Positions 1-8,143 of a stretch of 64,000 nucleotides of DNA are shown piece after piece. The stretch covers positions 32,302 to 96,301 of the forward strand of contig VXQX01000068.1 of assembly GCA_009838765.1 (NCBI GenBank), in the 5' to 3' direction. Position numbers and translations under genes: made by a program. The notes below the pieces were generated by a model. That model was not told the origin of the DNA, ran no database searches, and saw only the letters and a list, made by a program, of their open reading frames with translations. How positions within the stretch are numbered: the stretch's first letter is position 1; every line of letters starts with the position of its first letter. Source of the stretch: Gemmatimonadales bacterium (GTDB lineage: Bacteria; Gemmatimonadota; Gemmatimonadetes; Palauibacterales; Palauibacteraceae).

Positions 1-1
1 C

Positions 2-484
2 CCCCTCCCCGCCGAGACCCTCCGGGCCGTCGCCGAAGCCGTCCTCCCGGACGAACTGGGGGAGGACGGTCGCGAACGCGCCGTGCGCGCCTTCGAGCGC
101 TGGTCCGAGGCGCTGGAGCCCGTCGCCGAACTGAGCCACGCGTACCTGGTACCCGAGATCCGGTATTCGGGGCCGGATCCCCGGCCGGGATGGGTGGCGC
201 AACTCGACGGCATCGAGAAGGAGTGTGAGAGCCGCCACGGCGTGTCCCTCTCCGACCTCGGGGTATCCGGTCGGCGGGAACTCCTCGTGCGTCCGCTCGC
301 GGACACCGGGCCCGACCTGGGGGCGCCCGAGAACGCGGACCACGTGGCGCTGGCCCTGGCGGCCCATTTCTTCGGCTCCGCGATCGCGATGGACATTTGC
401 TACGGGCGGTCCATTCGGAGGGAGCTCTGCCGCTCGATCGAGGGGGCCGAGGACGAACCCGCGCCGCTGGGAGCCGCGCCGTGA
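2..484 (+). CDS. Gluconate 2-dehydrogenase subunit 3 family protein (5' truncated by window edge)
   Basis: The frame is open from the window edge, so the N-terminus, including any Tat signal, is missing. The visible ~160 residues begin with an L-R-A-V-A-E-A-V-L-P-D-E stretch and continue through an alpha-helical segment with the sequence H-A-Y-L-V-P-E-I-R-Y, as in the gluconate_2-dh3 family. Members of this family are small helper subunits of membrane-bound FAD-GMC dehydrogenases, often exported by Tat, and are thought to help assembly or export of the flavin subunit. The stop codon overlaps the GTG start of the GMC oxidoreductase by four bases, which fits a two-subunit enzyme. The substrate cannot be read from sequence. 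The internal GTG at 83 is not the real start, because coding similarity continues upstream of it. Confidence 0.8.
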   Translation, partial: PLPAETLRAVAEAVLPDELGEDGRERAVRAFERWSEALEPVAELSHAYLVPEIRYSGPDPRPGWVAQLDGIEKECESRHGVSLSDLGVSGRRELLVRPLADTGPDLGAPENADHVALALAAHFFGSAIAMDICYGRSIRRELCRSIEGAEDEPAPLGAAP

Positions 485-2112
485 GCCGGGCAGCCAGCCC
501 CGCGGTCGGGCGGGCGGCGCGACGCGTCGTCGAGAGCGACGTATGCATCATCGGCGGCGGGATCACGGCCGCCATGGTGGCCGAACGGCTCGCCGAGCGC
601 ACCGGCGCCTCGATCACCGTGGTCGAGGCCGGCGGACGGACGGTGGCTCTCGGGGAACGGTCCGACACCCGGGCGCGGATGCTGGCCTACGGTGAGAATC
701 CCTGGCCCAACGACCATATCCGCGGCCAGACGGGCACGGGCGCCATGTACAATTCCATGGTCGTGGGCGGCGCGGCGATGCACTGGGGCGGCGCGGTCCC
801 GCGCTTTTCGCCGGAGGATTTCCGTCTGCGGTCGCTGTACGGCGTCGCGTCCGACTGGCCCATCTCCTTCGACGACATCGAGCCGTACTACCAGGAGGCG
901 GAGGAGCGCATCGGCGTGGCGGGCGAACAGGGTCCCCCCGAGTACGACCCGCGCTCGAAGCCCTATCCCATGCCCCCGCTGCCGCTGTCGTACAGCCTCG
1001 AGCGCATGCGGGAGTGGACGGAGAGGACAGACATCCCCTTCTGGACGCAGCCCTGGGCGCGCAACACGGAGCCCTGGCAGGGGCGCAACGTCTGCCGCCG
1101 CTGCGACACCTGCTTCGTCTGCCCCACGGGGGCCAAGTACACGCCCGACTTCTCCTTCGACCGGCTGCTGGCTGGCGGGCGCATCGACCTCGTCACCCGA
1201 ACCCTCGTCCGGCGCCTGCGCCTGGAGCCGGGCTCGGACCGGATCGCCATGGCGGAAGCCATCGACCGGGACGCGCCCGACGAGCCCGTCGAGTTCCGCG
1301 CGGGCACGTTCGTGATCGCCTCCGGGCACGCCTGGAGCTCCCACCTCCTGCTGCTCTCGGCGAACCCCCGCTTCCCGAACGGCCTCGCCAACCGCACCGG
1401 AAACGTGGGACGGTACATGACGGCGCACTGGTATCTCGCGGGCTTCATCGACCTCCCCATGCGGCTCTACCCCGGCATGTTCGTCTACAACAGCCTCCTC
1501 TCGCGCCGCTTCGCGAGCCCGGGGCCGCTCGACCGCTACGTACGCCACGACCTCCGCCTGTGGGAGTCGACGGTCGGTCGCGCGCCGAAGATCATGGACG
1601 ACGACGGAAAACTCCTCTGGGGCGACGAGATCATGGCCGACTGGAGGGCCCGCACCGAATCCGAATCCACGGCCCGCATCCGCGCCTACTACGACCTGCT
1701 CCCGGACCGGGACAGCCGTCTCACGCTCGACCCCGCCAGGGCCAACGAACTGGGCGACCCCATGCCGCGAATCGACTATCGTCCGGCGCAGGAGAGCGTC
1801 GACCTCCAGGAGCACACGATCGAGACGATCTCGGGGCGCTTCAAGGAACTCGCGCGCGCGGCCGGAGGCTCGATGAGGAGCATCGGGCAGCCGTCGGAGT
1901 TGTGGGAGCATCCGGGCGGCGGCTGCCGGATGGGCGACGACCCGGCCACCAGCGTGGTGGACCGCTGGGGGCGCACGCACGACCACGAGAACCTGTTCGT
2001 GGTGGGGGCGCCGACGATCGTCTCGGGTGGCTGCGCGAACGGGACGCTCACCTTCTGCGCCCTCTCCCTCATGTCCGCCGAGGAGATGGAGAACGAACTC
2101 CCCTCGGCCTGA
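481..2112 (+). CDS. GMC family FAD-dependent oxidoreductase, catalytic subunit
   Basis: A 543-residue flavoprotein, predicted to oxidise an alcohol or sugar in the periplasm together with the preceding subunit-3 protein. An N-terminal dinucleotide-binding motif (I-I-G-G-G-I-T-A) lies at about residues 22-30. A four-cysteine cluster C-x2-C-x2-C-x2-C at residues 205-214 is typical of the gluconate/sorbose dehydrogenase branch. The C-terminal GMC signature H-P-G-G-G-C-R-M-G starts at His477, and the second catalytic position is Asn520 in G-C-A-N-G-T. The chosen start is GTG 481, forming a GTGA overlap with the upstream stop; an in-frame ATG at 397 lies inside the upstream gene and is unlikely. 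There is no signal peptide of its own, so export would be by hitch-hiking with the partner. The sugar specificity is unknown. Confidence 0.88.
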   Translation: MSRAASPAVGRAARRVVESDVCIIGGGITAAMVAERLAERTGASITVVEAGGRTVALGERSDTRARMLAYGENPWPNDHIRGQTGTGAMYNSMVVGGAAMHWGGAVPRFSPEDFRLRSLYGVASDWPISFDDIEPYYQEAEERIGVAGEQGPPEYDPRSKPYPMPPLPLSYSLERMREWTERTDIPFWTQPWARNTEPWQGRNVCRRCDTCFVCPTGAKYTPDFSFDRLLAGGRIDLVTRTLVRRLRLEPGSDRIAMAEAIDRDAPDEPVEFRAGTFVIASGHAWSSHLLLLSANPRFPNGLANRTGNVGRYMTAHWYLAGFIDLPMRLYPGMFVYNSLLSRRFASPGPLDRYVRHDLRLWESTVGRAPKIMDDDGKLLWGDEIMADWRARTESESTARIRAYYDLLPDRDSRLTLDPARANELGDPMPRIDYRPAQESVDLQEHTIETISGRFKELARAAGGSMRSIGQPSELWEHPGGGCRMGDDPATSVVDRWGRTHDHENLFVVGAPTIVSGGCANGTLTFCALSLMSAEEMENELPSA

Positions 2113-2124
2113 GCGGCAGCACCC

Positions 2125-3102
2125 CTACGGGCGCTTTTCTCCGGCAGTCACGGGGAAGCGGAGGTAGTTCTCCGGAGGTGGGAGGCTGCACACGGAGTGG
2201 GGGGTGAAGGCGCACGGTGCGTTGTAGGCGCGGTTGAAGTCGATCGTCGTCCAGCCGTCTCCGTCCGGGAAGGGGGCGCGCATGTAGCGGCCCGCCTGGT
2301 AGGTGTCGGTCACGGCGGTCGAATCCCACAGGCTGATGAAGTAGGAGCGGCTCGACGCGCCGGCGAAGGCCATGAGCCGGTGCTCCGCCCCGCCGACGCG
2401 GAAGACGAGGTCCCCAGGCGCGGTGTTCTCGAGCGTCCCACCCCTCACGTCGGCGAGCGAGACCGTGCGCGGCGAGGCATAGGGCTCGAAGCGCGCCGTC
2501 ACGCGCCATTCGTTCGTGATCGGGAAGTACTCGGGAAGCTCGAAGGCAGAGAGGCGCGGGGCGTCCGTATCCCAGACCCGGAGCCACAGCCTCTCGGTTC
2601 CCGGCTCTGCGTGGACCCGCATCCCGAGCGACCCCAGCCCCAGGCGGATCGTCCCCTCGCTCCGGTCGTCCGGCAGCGGCATCGGTTCCGTGACGGCGTC
2701 GCCGGCCGCGCCGGTCACCGGCTCTCTCAGATACAGACCGCTCCCGGCTTCGGGGACGAGCCGCACGGCCCCATCCTCGAGGTACAGCGTACCGGCCAGG
2801 GGCGGCGCGTCTTCCTCCGGCAGGACGATGGACGACGCCGGATCGGACCCGAAGGCATTCGCGCCTTCGCGCAGCTCGAAGAGCCCGTCCCAACTGATGA
2901 CGCCCGCGTTGGGGTTCGCAAGGCTGCGCCGCCGCCCGTCCCGCCACTCCTCATGCTCGGCCGCCAGCACCTCGGACTCCACCGGCTGCGGATCGGGCCA
3001 GGTTTCGCTTGCGCAGCCCGCCACTGCGGTACCAAGCAGCGCCACTGCCAGCCCGGAGGCCGCGTTCCGTCCAGTACCGGTCGACCTCCGCACCGTTCTC
3101 AT
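2125..3102 (-). CDS. DUF1684 domain lipoprotein
   Basis: 325 residues from ATG 3102 (a TTG at 3123 is the alternative; neither has a clear Shine-Dalgarno). A short charged N-terminus and hydrophobic stretch end in the lipobox A-V-A-G-C with Cys30, so it is probably membrane-anchored in the periplasm. The rest matches DUF1684: an early F-E-L-R-E-G-A-N segment, a central F-P-I-T-N-E-W-R-V-T region, and the hallmark C-terminal region G-R-Y-M-R-A-P followed by D-F-N-R-A-Y-N-A-P-C-A-F-T-P-H and L-P-P-P-E-N. The biochemical role of the family is not established. It converges on the GMC gene with 12 bases between the stops, and faces the repeat array and Fic gene at its 5' side. Confidence 0.85.
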   Translation of the reverse strand: MRTVRRSTGTGRNAASGLAVALLGTAVAGCASETWPDPQPVESEVLAAEHEEWRDGRRRSLANPNAGVISWDGLFELREGANAFGSDPASSIVLPEEDAPPLAGTLYLEDGAVRLVPEAGSGLYLREPVTGAAGDAVTEPMPLPDDRSEGTIRLGLGSLGMRVHAEPGTERLWLRVWDTDAPRLSAFELPEYFPITNEWRVTARFEPYASPRTVSLADVRGGTLENTAPGDLVFRVGGAEHRLMAFAGASSRSYFISLWDSTAVTDTYQAGRYMRAPFPDGDGWTTIDFNRAYNAPCAFTPHSVCSLPPPENYLRFPVTAGEKRP

Positions 3103-3153
3103 GTCGCAGCATGCGCCCGGCAACCCGGGCCGTGCAACCCGGCGGCAGGAGGG

Positions 3154-3300
3154 GCGTAAGGAAAAGTTCCTTCGTTAGCCGACGCGTAACGAAAGAAAGG
3201 GGTCGTTTTCTTTTCTTAGCGGCGTCCCGAGAGGGCGTAAGGAAAAGTTCCTTCGTTAGCCGACGCGTAAGAAAAGAAAATGACAAAAATCTTGCTTAGC
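3154..3300. repeat. Four-unit array of imperfect palindromes upstream of Fic gene
   Basis: Four units run from GCGTAA to TTAGC: 3154-3179, 3184-3220, 3235-3260 and 3265-3300, alternating about 26 and 36-37 bases. The TTAGC ends lie at 3175, 3216, 3256 and 3296, a 40-41 base period. Units 1 and 3 sit in an exact 38-base direct repeat (3152-3189 and 3233-3270). Each unit is quasi-palindromic: GCGTAA(C/G)GAA on the left mirrors TTCGTTAGC on the right, and units 1 and 3 contain a perfect AAGGAA/TTCCTT hairpin with a three-base loop. The stretch is far more A+T-rich than its surroundings. It lies between divergent DUF1684 and Fic genes, so an operator array is the simplest reading; a mobile palindromic element is the alternative. 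Confidence 0.75.
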
Positions 3301-3362
3301 GGATGCGGCCGTGAGACTATCAAGCAGATCAAGCGAAGATCAGGACACGATTCGGGTCAAGA

Positions 3363-4532
3363 ATGAAACGTGAAGCGACAGGCACCTACGACGTTACGGT
3401 AGCTGGCGGGGAAACCGTACGGGCTTTCATACCCGTAGCTTTGCCACCCTCGCCGGACATCGACCTCCGGGAAGGGCTGCACCAACCGTTCGAGGCAGCT
3501 GCCGCCGCATTGGGGCGACTCGACGCGGTGACCGAGCTTTTTCCGGATGCCGCTTACTTCGTGTACGGATACGTGCGGAAGGAGGCCGTGCTCTCCTCTC
3601 AGATCGAAGGTACGCAGTCTTCCCTTTCCGACCTAATGCTGCACGAAGCGGGCGGGGTACCCGGTGTCTTACGGGACGACGTTGTCGAGACATCAAATTA
3701 CGTTGCCGCATTGTATCACGGAATCCAACGCTTGCGGGACGACAACTTCCCGCTCTCGAATCGCCTCATGCGAGAGCTGCATGCCAGGCTTCTCGCAAGC
3801 GGCCGTGGCGCGACGATGATGCCCGGCGAGTTCCGGCGGTCGCAGAACTGGATCGGGGGCTCGCGTCCCGGCAACGCCGCGTTCGTTCCCCCACCGCCGA
3901 ACCATGTGGAGGAGTGCATGGCCGCGCTCGAGCGGTTCATTCACGGGGCCGACGACGACTTGCCGGCACTCATCAAGGCGGGGCTCGCCCATGTGCAATT
4001 TGAGACGATCCATCCATTCCTGGACGGCAACGGACGATTGGGGCGCCTGTTGATCACCCTGATGTTGTGCGATGCAGGGCTTCTGCGTGAGCCCCTCCTG
4101 TATCTCAGCCTCTACTTCAAACAGCATCGGGACACCTACTACCGACTCCTGAACGAAATGCGTCGCACGGGAGACTGGGAGACGTGGCTGCGCTTCTTCC
4201 TCGAAGGCGTGCGCGAGGTGGCCGAGGGTGCCGTCGCGACCGCCCGATCCGCACTCGAACTCGTCGCGGACAACCGTGCCCGGATCCAGGAGGGACGACG
4301 GGCAAGTTCAACTCTACGGGTACACCGTGCGCTGGTGGAACGCCCGGTCGACAGCATCAACGGACTCGCTGAGCGCACGAGTCTCTCCGGTCCGACAGTC
4401 GCCGCCGCTCTGCAGTCCCTCGAAGAGTTGGGCTTCGTAAGCGAAATCACGGGCCGCCAGCGGGGCAAGATCTTCGCCTACGACAGCTACCTCGCCGTTC
4501 TCCGGGAGGGAACGGAGGAACCCCCAGGGTAG
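3363..4532 (+). CDS. Fic family protein with N-terminal inhibitory helix and C-terminal winged HTH
   Basis: 389 residues. The Fic core motif H-P-F-L-D-G-N-G-R-L-G-R starts at His217; proteins with it usually transfer AMP from ATP to a hydroxyl of a target protein. The inhibitory motif (S/T)-x3-E-(G/N) is present upstream as S78-S-Q-I-E82-G83, so the enzyme is of the self-inhibited (class II) type and needs no separate antitoxin. The last ~60 residues look like a winged helix (L-A-E-R-T-S-L-S-G-P-T-V followed by a G-F-V-S-E-I wing), common in Fic proteins that may bind DNA. It starts 62 bases after the palindromic array, which may be its own operator. The target protein is unknown. Confidence 0.92.
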   Translation: MKREATGTYDVTVAGGETVRAFIPVALPPSPDIDLREGLHQPFEAAAAALGRLDAVTELFPDAAYFVYGYVRKEAVLSSQIEGTQSSLSDLMLHEAGGVPGVLRDDVVETSNYVAALYHGIQRLRDDNFPLSNRLMRELHARLLASGRGATMMPGEFRRSQNWIGGSRPGNAAFVPPPPNHVEECMAALERFIHGADDDLPALIKAGLAHVQFETIHPFLDGNGRLGRLLITLMLCDAGLLREPLLYLSLYFKQHRDTYYRLLNEMRRTGDWETWLRFFLEGVREVAEGAVATARSALELVADNRARIQEGRRASSTLRVHRALVERPVDSINGLAERTSLSGPTVAAALQSLEELGFVSEITGRQRGKIFAYDSYLAVLREGTEEPPG

Positions 4533-4561
4533 CGCCAGCTACGCCCGACGCCGAGGGTCCT

Positions 4562-5974
4562 TCAGGGGACGAGGGCCTCCAGGGCATCGGGGTTGCGGGG
4601 GAGGGCGTCGGTGAGGACTTCGGCGCCGTCCTCGGTGACGAGGAGGACCTCTTCCACGAACACCGAGACGCCGAGGTCGTGGTTGTAGTACCACGGCTCG
4701 ATCGTGAACACCATTCCGGGGGCGAGGGGCTCGTCGAGAAGGGCCGGATCTCCGGCCGAAAGCCCGATGTGGTGGCCGAAGAAGGAGGGCGTCTGCATGT
4801 ACGGCTCCTCCTCATCCGGGATCGCGTCGTACGCCACCTGGGTGAGTTCGCGCAGGGTAACGCCGGGGCGCACCGCGGCGATCACTGCCTCCGTCGCGCG
4901 CGTGCTTACGAGCAGTTTCTCGCGCTGGATTTCGGTGAACGCCCCGTTCACGGGGAACGTGCGGCCGACATCGCTCACATATCCGTTGATCTCGCACCCC
5001 ACGTCGAAGATCACCAGGTCGCCGTCCTGCAGCGTGCGGTTGCGGCGGTTGTAGTGGGCGGCGAGGACGCGCCATGGCCACAGGCTGTTGGGGCCCGACT
5101 TGATGATCGGCGTGAAGGGGATGGACTGGGCGCCCGCCTGCCGGCAGGCGCGCTCGAACTCGCCCTGGAGGGTGCGCTCGTCGACCCCCGGCCGAACGAG
5201 GGCGGCGGCGGCCCGGATCCCGGCCATCGTGGCGTCCGCCGCGCGCCGCATGCGCATGATCTCGGCGGGGGACTTCACCATGCGCAGACGCGCGACGATC
5301 TCGAACGCGTTCACCAGGCGCGCATCCGGATAGTCGTCCCGCAGTCGCCGGATCAGAGATGCCGTGGGGTCGAGACTCCCGACCAGGGGCACGACCGGAT
5401 CGGGGACGTCCCCCGGGGCGCCCGCGTTCACCCGAAGGATCTCACCCCTCCCCACGCGCTCGCGGAGAAAGCCTTCGAGCTCGGCGATGTCGCGGTAGTC
5501 GTCGGCACCGCCAATGCCGCGGATCCGGTAGTCGTCCAGCAGCGGCCGGCCCGGGAAATCGTTGGGCCGGCCCGGGTTCTCGAAGCGCGGGTCGCGCTGC
5601 GGCATGAATAGAATTGAAACGTCGCGTCGCGCGTCGAGGACGAGCATCGATTGTGGGACTTCCAGTCCCGTCAGGTACCAGAAGTCCTCGAGTTGCCGGA
5701 AGGTCTCGCCGTGCGTGATCCCGTCCGAGGAGGGAACGAGCAGGAGGCCGCCTCCGGTGGCGCGCAGGCCGTCGAGGATCCGGTTGCGGCGAAACTCGTA
5801 TTCCTGCGGGCGGAAGCCCGGGCGGACCCAGTCGGAGTAGCGCTGCTCCGGCGTTTGGGCCGAGAGCCGGCCGATGTCTCCCGCGGCCGCAGCCGCGGCG
5901 GCAAGCAAAGAACCCGCGAGCAGGCAGCGTCCAAGCCTCCGGTTCGTCACGCGAGGGGCGGGGATGGCGTTCAC
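4562..5974 (-). CDS. Exported M24B-family Xaa-Pro aminopeptidase
   Basis: 470 residues from GTG 5974, which overlaps the stop of the upstream porin-like gene in a GTGA arrangement. An N-terminal signal peptide (R-R-L-G-R-C-L-L-A followed by an alanine-rich stretch, likely cut after L-S-A-Q) sends it to the periplasm. An aminopeptidase P N-terminal domain is followed by a pita-bread metallopeptidase domain. The dinuclear metal ligands are visible: Asp in D-V-G-C-E-I and S-D-V-G-R-T, His in G-H-H-I-G, Glu in T-I-E-P-W and Glu in V-E-E-V-L-L. Expected activity is removal of an N-terminal residue preceding proline, or dipeptide cleavage. The coupling to nucleobase uptake genes is not obviously functional. 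Confidence 0.9.
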   Translation of the reverse strand: MNAIPAPRVTNRRLGRCLLAGSLLAAAAAAAGDIGRLSAQTPEQRYSDWVRPGFRPQEYEFRRNRILDGLRATGGGLLLVPSSDGITHGETFRQLEDFWYLTGLEVPQSMLVLDARRDVSILFMPQRDPRFENPGRPNDFPGRPLLDDYRIRGIGGADDYRDIAELEGFLRERVGRGEILRVNAGAPGDVPDPVVPLVGSLDPTASLIRRLRDDYPDARLVNAFEIVARLRMVKSPAEIMRMRRAADATMAGIRAAAALVRPGVDERTLQGEFERACRQAGAQSIPFTPIIKSGPNSLWPWRVLAAHYNRRNRTLQDGDLVIFDVGCEINGYVSDVGRTFPVNGAFTEIQREKLLVSTRATEAVIAAVRPGVTLRELTQVAYDAIPDEEEPYMQTPSFFGHHIGLSAGDPALLDEPLAPGMVFTIEPWYYNHDLGVSVFVEEVLLVTEDGAEVLTDALPRNPDALEALVP

Positions 5975-6756
5975 AACCGCCACACGACGAGAAACTGGAC
6001 CACGCTCTCCGACACGTCGGTCCCCAGCTTGTGGCGCCAGTACTGGTATTCGATGCCGCTCATGAGGCGACCTCCGTCGCCGCCCAGGATTCGGCCCACG
6101 TCCACGGTCAACTGCGGCTGGGCGAGGATCCAGGCGCGAACCTCGTCGCCGAACTCGTTCGTCACGGCGCTGATGTACTCCGCGTGGCCGGTGAAGGTGA
6201 ACGTCTGCCCCAGCATCTCCCACGTCGCGAGCCAGTTCACGTCGAACATCCAGCCGTTGTCCGTTGCCGGTGCGCCGCCGTTGTCGACCCCACTCGAAGC
6301 GTCGACGAGGTGGGCGAAATCCGTATTCAGAAAGATGAACCCCGGAATGTCCCACGACGCGCGGAGGCCGGGCGTGTACTTCAACACCTTCGCCTGCGAG
6401 CCGTAGTTCACGCCGCCGAGCAGGGCGAAGTCGCGGATCGGGCCGAACCCCGCGCGGCCGCCGCTGATCTTCCCCAGACTCAGCGAGGGATACCACTCGC
6501 CGTACAGGTCCTTCTCGTTGAACCCGTCGTTCCCCCCGTCCGCCGTGTAGTCGAAGAACATGAAGTGGTCGCCCCAGGACCACTGCGCGGCGTGCTGGAA
6601 GGTGACGACGGTCGTTCCGTGTCTCGTGTCCGCGAACGGGTTCACGAGCTTGCCGAGCTGGAGCTGGAATTCCGCCTGGCCGGTCGCGGCCGCCGGCGCC
6701 GCGAGGAGGAGCAGAACTGTGGACAGCCCGCAAAGTGACCGTGCGGTCTGATTCAT
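5971..6756 (-). CDS. Tsx/OmpK-like outer membrane nucleoside channel
   Basis: 261 residues with a clear signal peptide (hydrophobic L-S-T-V-L-L-L-L-A-A-P-A-A-A-T-G, cleavage about residue 26). The mature protein is rich in alternating aromatic beta-strands and contains W-G-D-H-F-M-F-F-D-Y near the start, as in the nucleoside-specific channel Tsx/OmpK family of 12-stranded barrels, and it ends in hydrophobic strand residues V-V-Q-F-L-V-V-W-R-L. It follows the AzgA-type purine permease by 51 bases on the same strand, so the two would give a route for purine bases or nucleosides across both membranes. Family membership is by fold-like resemblance and is less certain than the location. Confidence 0.7.
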   Translation of the reverse strand: MNQTARSLCGLSTVLLLLAAPAAATGQAEFQLQLGKLVNPFADTRHGTTVVTFQHAAQWSWGDHFMFFDYTADGGNDGFNEKDLYGEWYPSLSLGKISGGRAGFGPIRDFALLGGVNYGSQAKVLKYTPGLRASWDIPGFIFLNTDFAHLVDASSGVDNGGAPATDNGWMFDVNWLATWEMLGQTFTFTGHAEYISAVTNEFGDEVRAWILAQPQLTVDVGRILGGDGGRLMSGIEYQYWRHKLGTDVSESVVQFLVVWRL

Positions 6757-6807
6757 TCAGCCTCTCTATCGAGGAGGAGCAGGGCCAACGTGTCACGCGC
6801 CGGGAGG

Positions 6808-8106
6808 TTACAGCCAGATGAACTTCGCGGCGAACACCAGCGCCACCACGAGCAGCATCGGCGGACACTCGCGCCAGCGGCCCGCCAGCACCTTGATGGC
6901 GACGTAGGTGATGAAACCGAGGCCGATTCCGTCGGCGATGGAGTACGTGAGAGGTATGGCGATCGCCGTCACGACCGCGGCGGCGGACTCCGTGATGTCG
7001 TCCCATTCCACGTCCTTCAACGCGCGCGCCATGAGACACGCGACGTACAGGATCGCGGCCGCGGTTGCGAACGGGGGGACGGATTCCGCCAGTGGCGAGA
7101 GGAAGAGACAGACCAGGAATAGTCCGGACACGACGACGGCGGTCAGGCCGGTGCGACCGCCGGCGCTCACGCCCGCGGCGCTTTCGATGTAGCTGGTCAC
7201 CGACGAGGTGCCCAGCAGCGTCCCCGCCACGGTCCCGGTCGAGTCGGCCATCAGGGCCCGCTGGATGCGCGGCAGCCTCCCGGCGTCGTCGAGAAGTTCG
7301 GCCTGGTGCGCTACGCCGATCAGCGTGCCCGCTGTGTCGAAGAGGTCGACGATGAGGAAGGTGAAGATGACCGCGATCATGCCCAGTTGCAGCGCGGCGC
7401 CGATGTCCAGCGAGAGCAGCGTGGGGGTCGGATCCGGCGGCAGCGACGCGAAGCCATGCCACTCCGAAACGCCGAGGATCAGGCCGAGCGCCGTCACGCC
7501 GAGTATGCCGAGGATCGCGGCGCCCGGGACGCGGCGCGCCGAGAGGGCCGCGATCGCGCAGAAACCGAGCAGGGCGAGCACGGCCGGCGCCGACGTCAGT
7601 TCGCCCACGGTGACGAGCGTGGCCGGACTCCCCTCGATGATGCCCGCGTTTCGCAGCGCGATCACCCCGAGGAAGATCCCGATACCAGCCGAAATCGCCA
7701 TCTTCTGTCCCCGCGGGATCGCGTCGATGATCCAGCGCCGCACCGGAAGCACGCTCAGCGTGACGAACAGCGTCCCCGACAGGAACACCGCCCCGAGCGC
7801 GACCTCCCAGGCGTACCCCATGCCGAGCACGACGCCGTAGGTGAAGAAGGCGTTCAGCCCCATCCCCGGCGCCAGCGCGATCGGGTAGTTGGCGTACAGC
7901 CCCATCACGAGCGTGGCGAAGGCCGCCGCGAGGCAGGTCGCGACGAACACCGGGCCGAACGGCATCCCGGCCTCGGAGAGGATCGACGGATTGACGAAGG
8001 CGATGTAGACCATCGTCAGGAAGGTCGTGACCCCCGCCGTCACCTCCGTCCGCACGTCGGAGCCGCGCTCCGCCAACCCGAACCAGCGTTCCAGCGTCCC
8101 GGTCAT
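6808..8106 (-). CDS. AzgA-type NCS2 family guanine/hypoxanthine/adenine permease
   Basis: 432 residues from ATG 8106, preceded by GGGAGGAG at good spacing; longer in-frame starts upstream have no such site. About 12-14 hydrophobic segments span the whole chain. The NCS2/AzgA hallmarks are present: F-L-T-M-V-Y-I-A-F-V-N-P near the N-terminus, A-P-G-M-G-L-N-A-F-F in the third region, and D-L-F-D-T-A-G-T-L and T-S-S-V-T-S-Y-I-E-S-A-A-G later. Such carriers import purine bases by proton symport in the inner membrane. The downstream Tsx-like porin and an adenine deaminase 8 kb away support a purine salvage role. A Fic gene ends 37 bases upstream on the same strand. Confidence 0.93.
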   Translation of the reverse strand: MTGTLERWFGLAERGSDVRTEVTAGVTTFLTMVYIAFVNPSILSEAGMPFGPVFVATCLAAAFATLVMGLYANYPIALAPGMGLNAFFTYGVVLGMGYAWEVALGAVFLSGTLFVTLSVLPVRRWIIDAIPRGQKMAISAGIGIFLGVIALRNAGIIEGSPATLVTVGELTSAPAVLALLGFCAIAALSARRVPGAAILGILGVTALGLILGVSEWHGFASLPPDPTPTLLSLDIGAALQLGMIAVIFTFLIVDLFDTAGTLIGVAHQAELLDDAGRLPRIQRALMADSTGTVAGTLLGTSSVTSYIESAAGVSAGGRTGLTAVVVSGLFLVCLFLSPLAESVPPFATAAAILYVACLMARALKDVEWDDITESAAAVVTAIAIPLTYSIADGIGLGFITYVAIKVLAGRWRECPPMLLVVALVFAAKFIWL

Positions 8107-8143
8107 CGCCTCTCCTCCCGCTGTTTCCGTGGTGACCTGTCCC

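Noticed and set aside
4562..7462. 966-residue minus-strand frame running through three loci
   Set aside because: Only the part from GTG 5974 downward is peptidase; the rest is an open frame created by high GC opposite the porin and permease genes.
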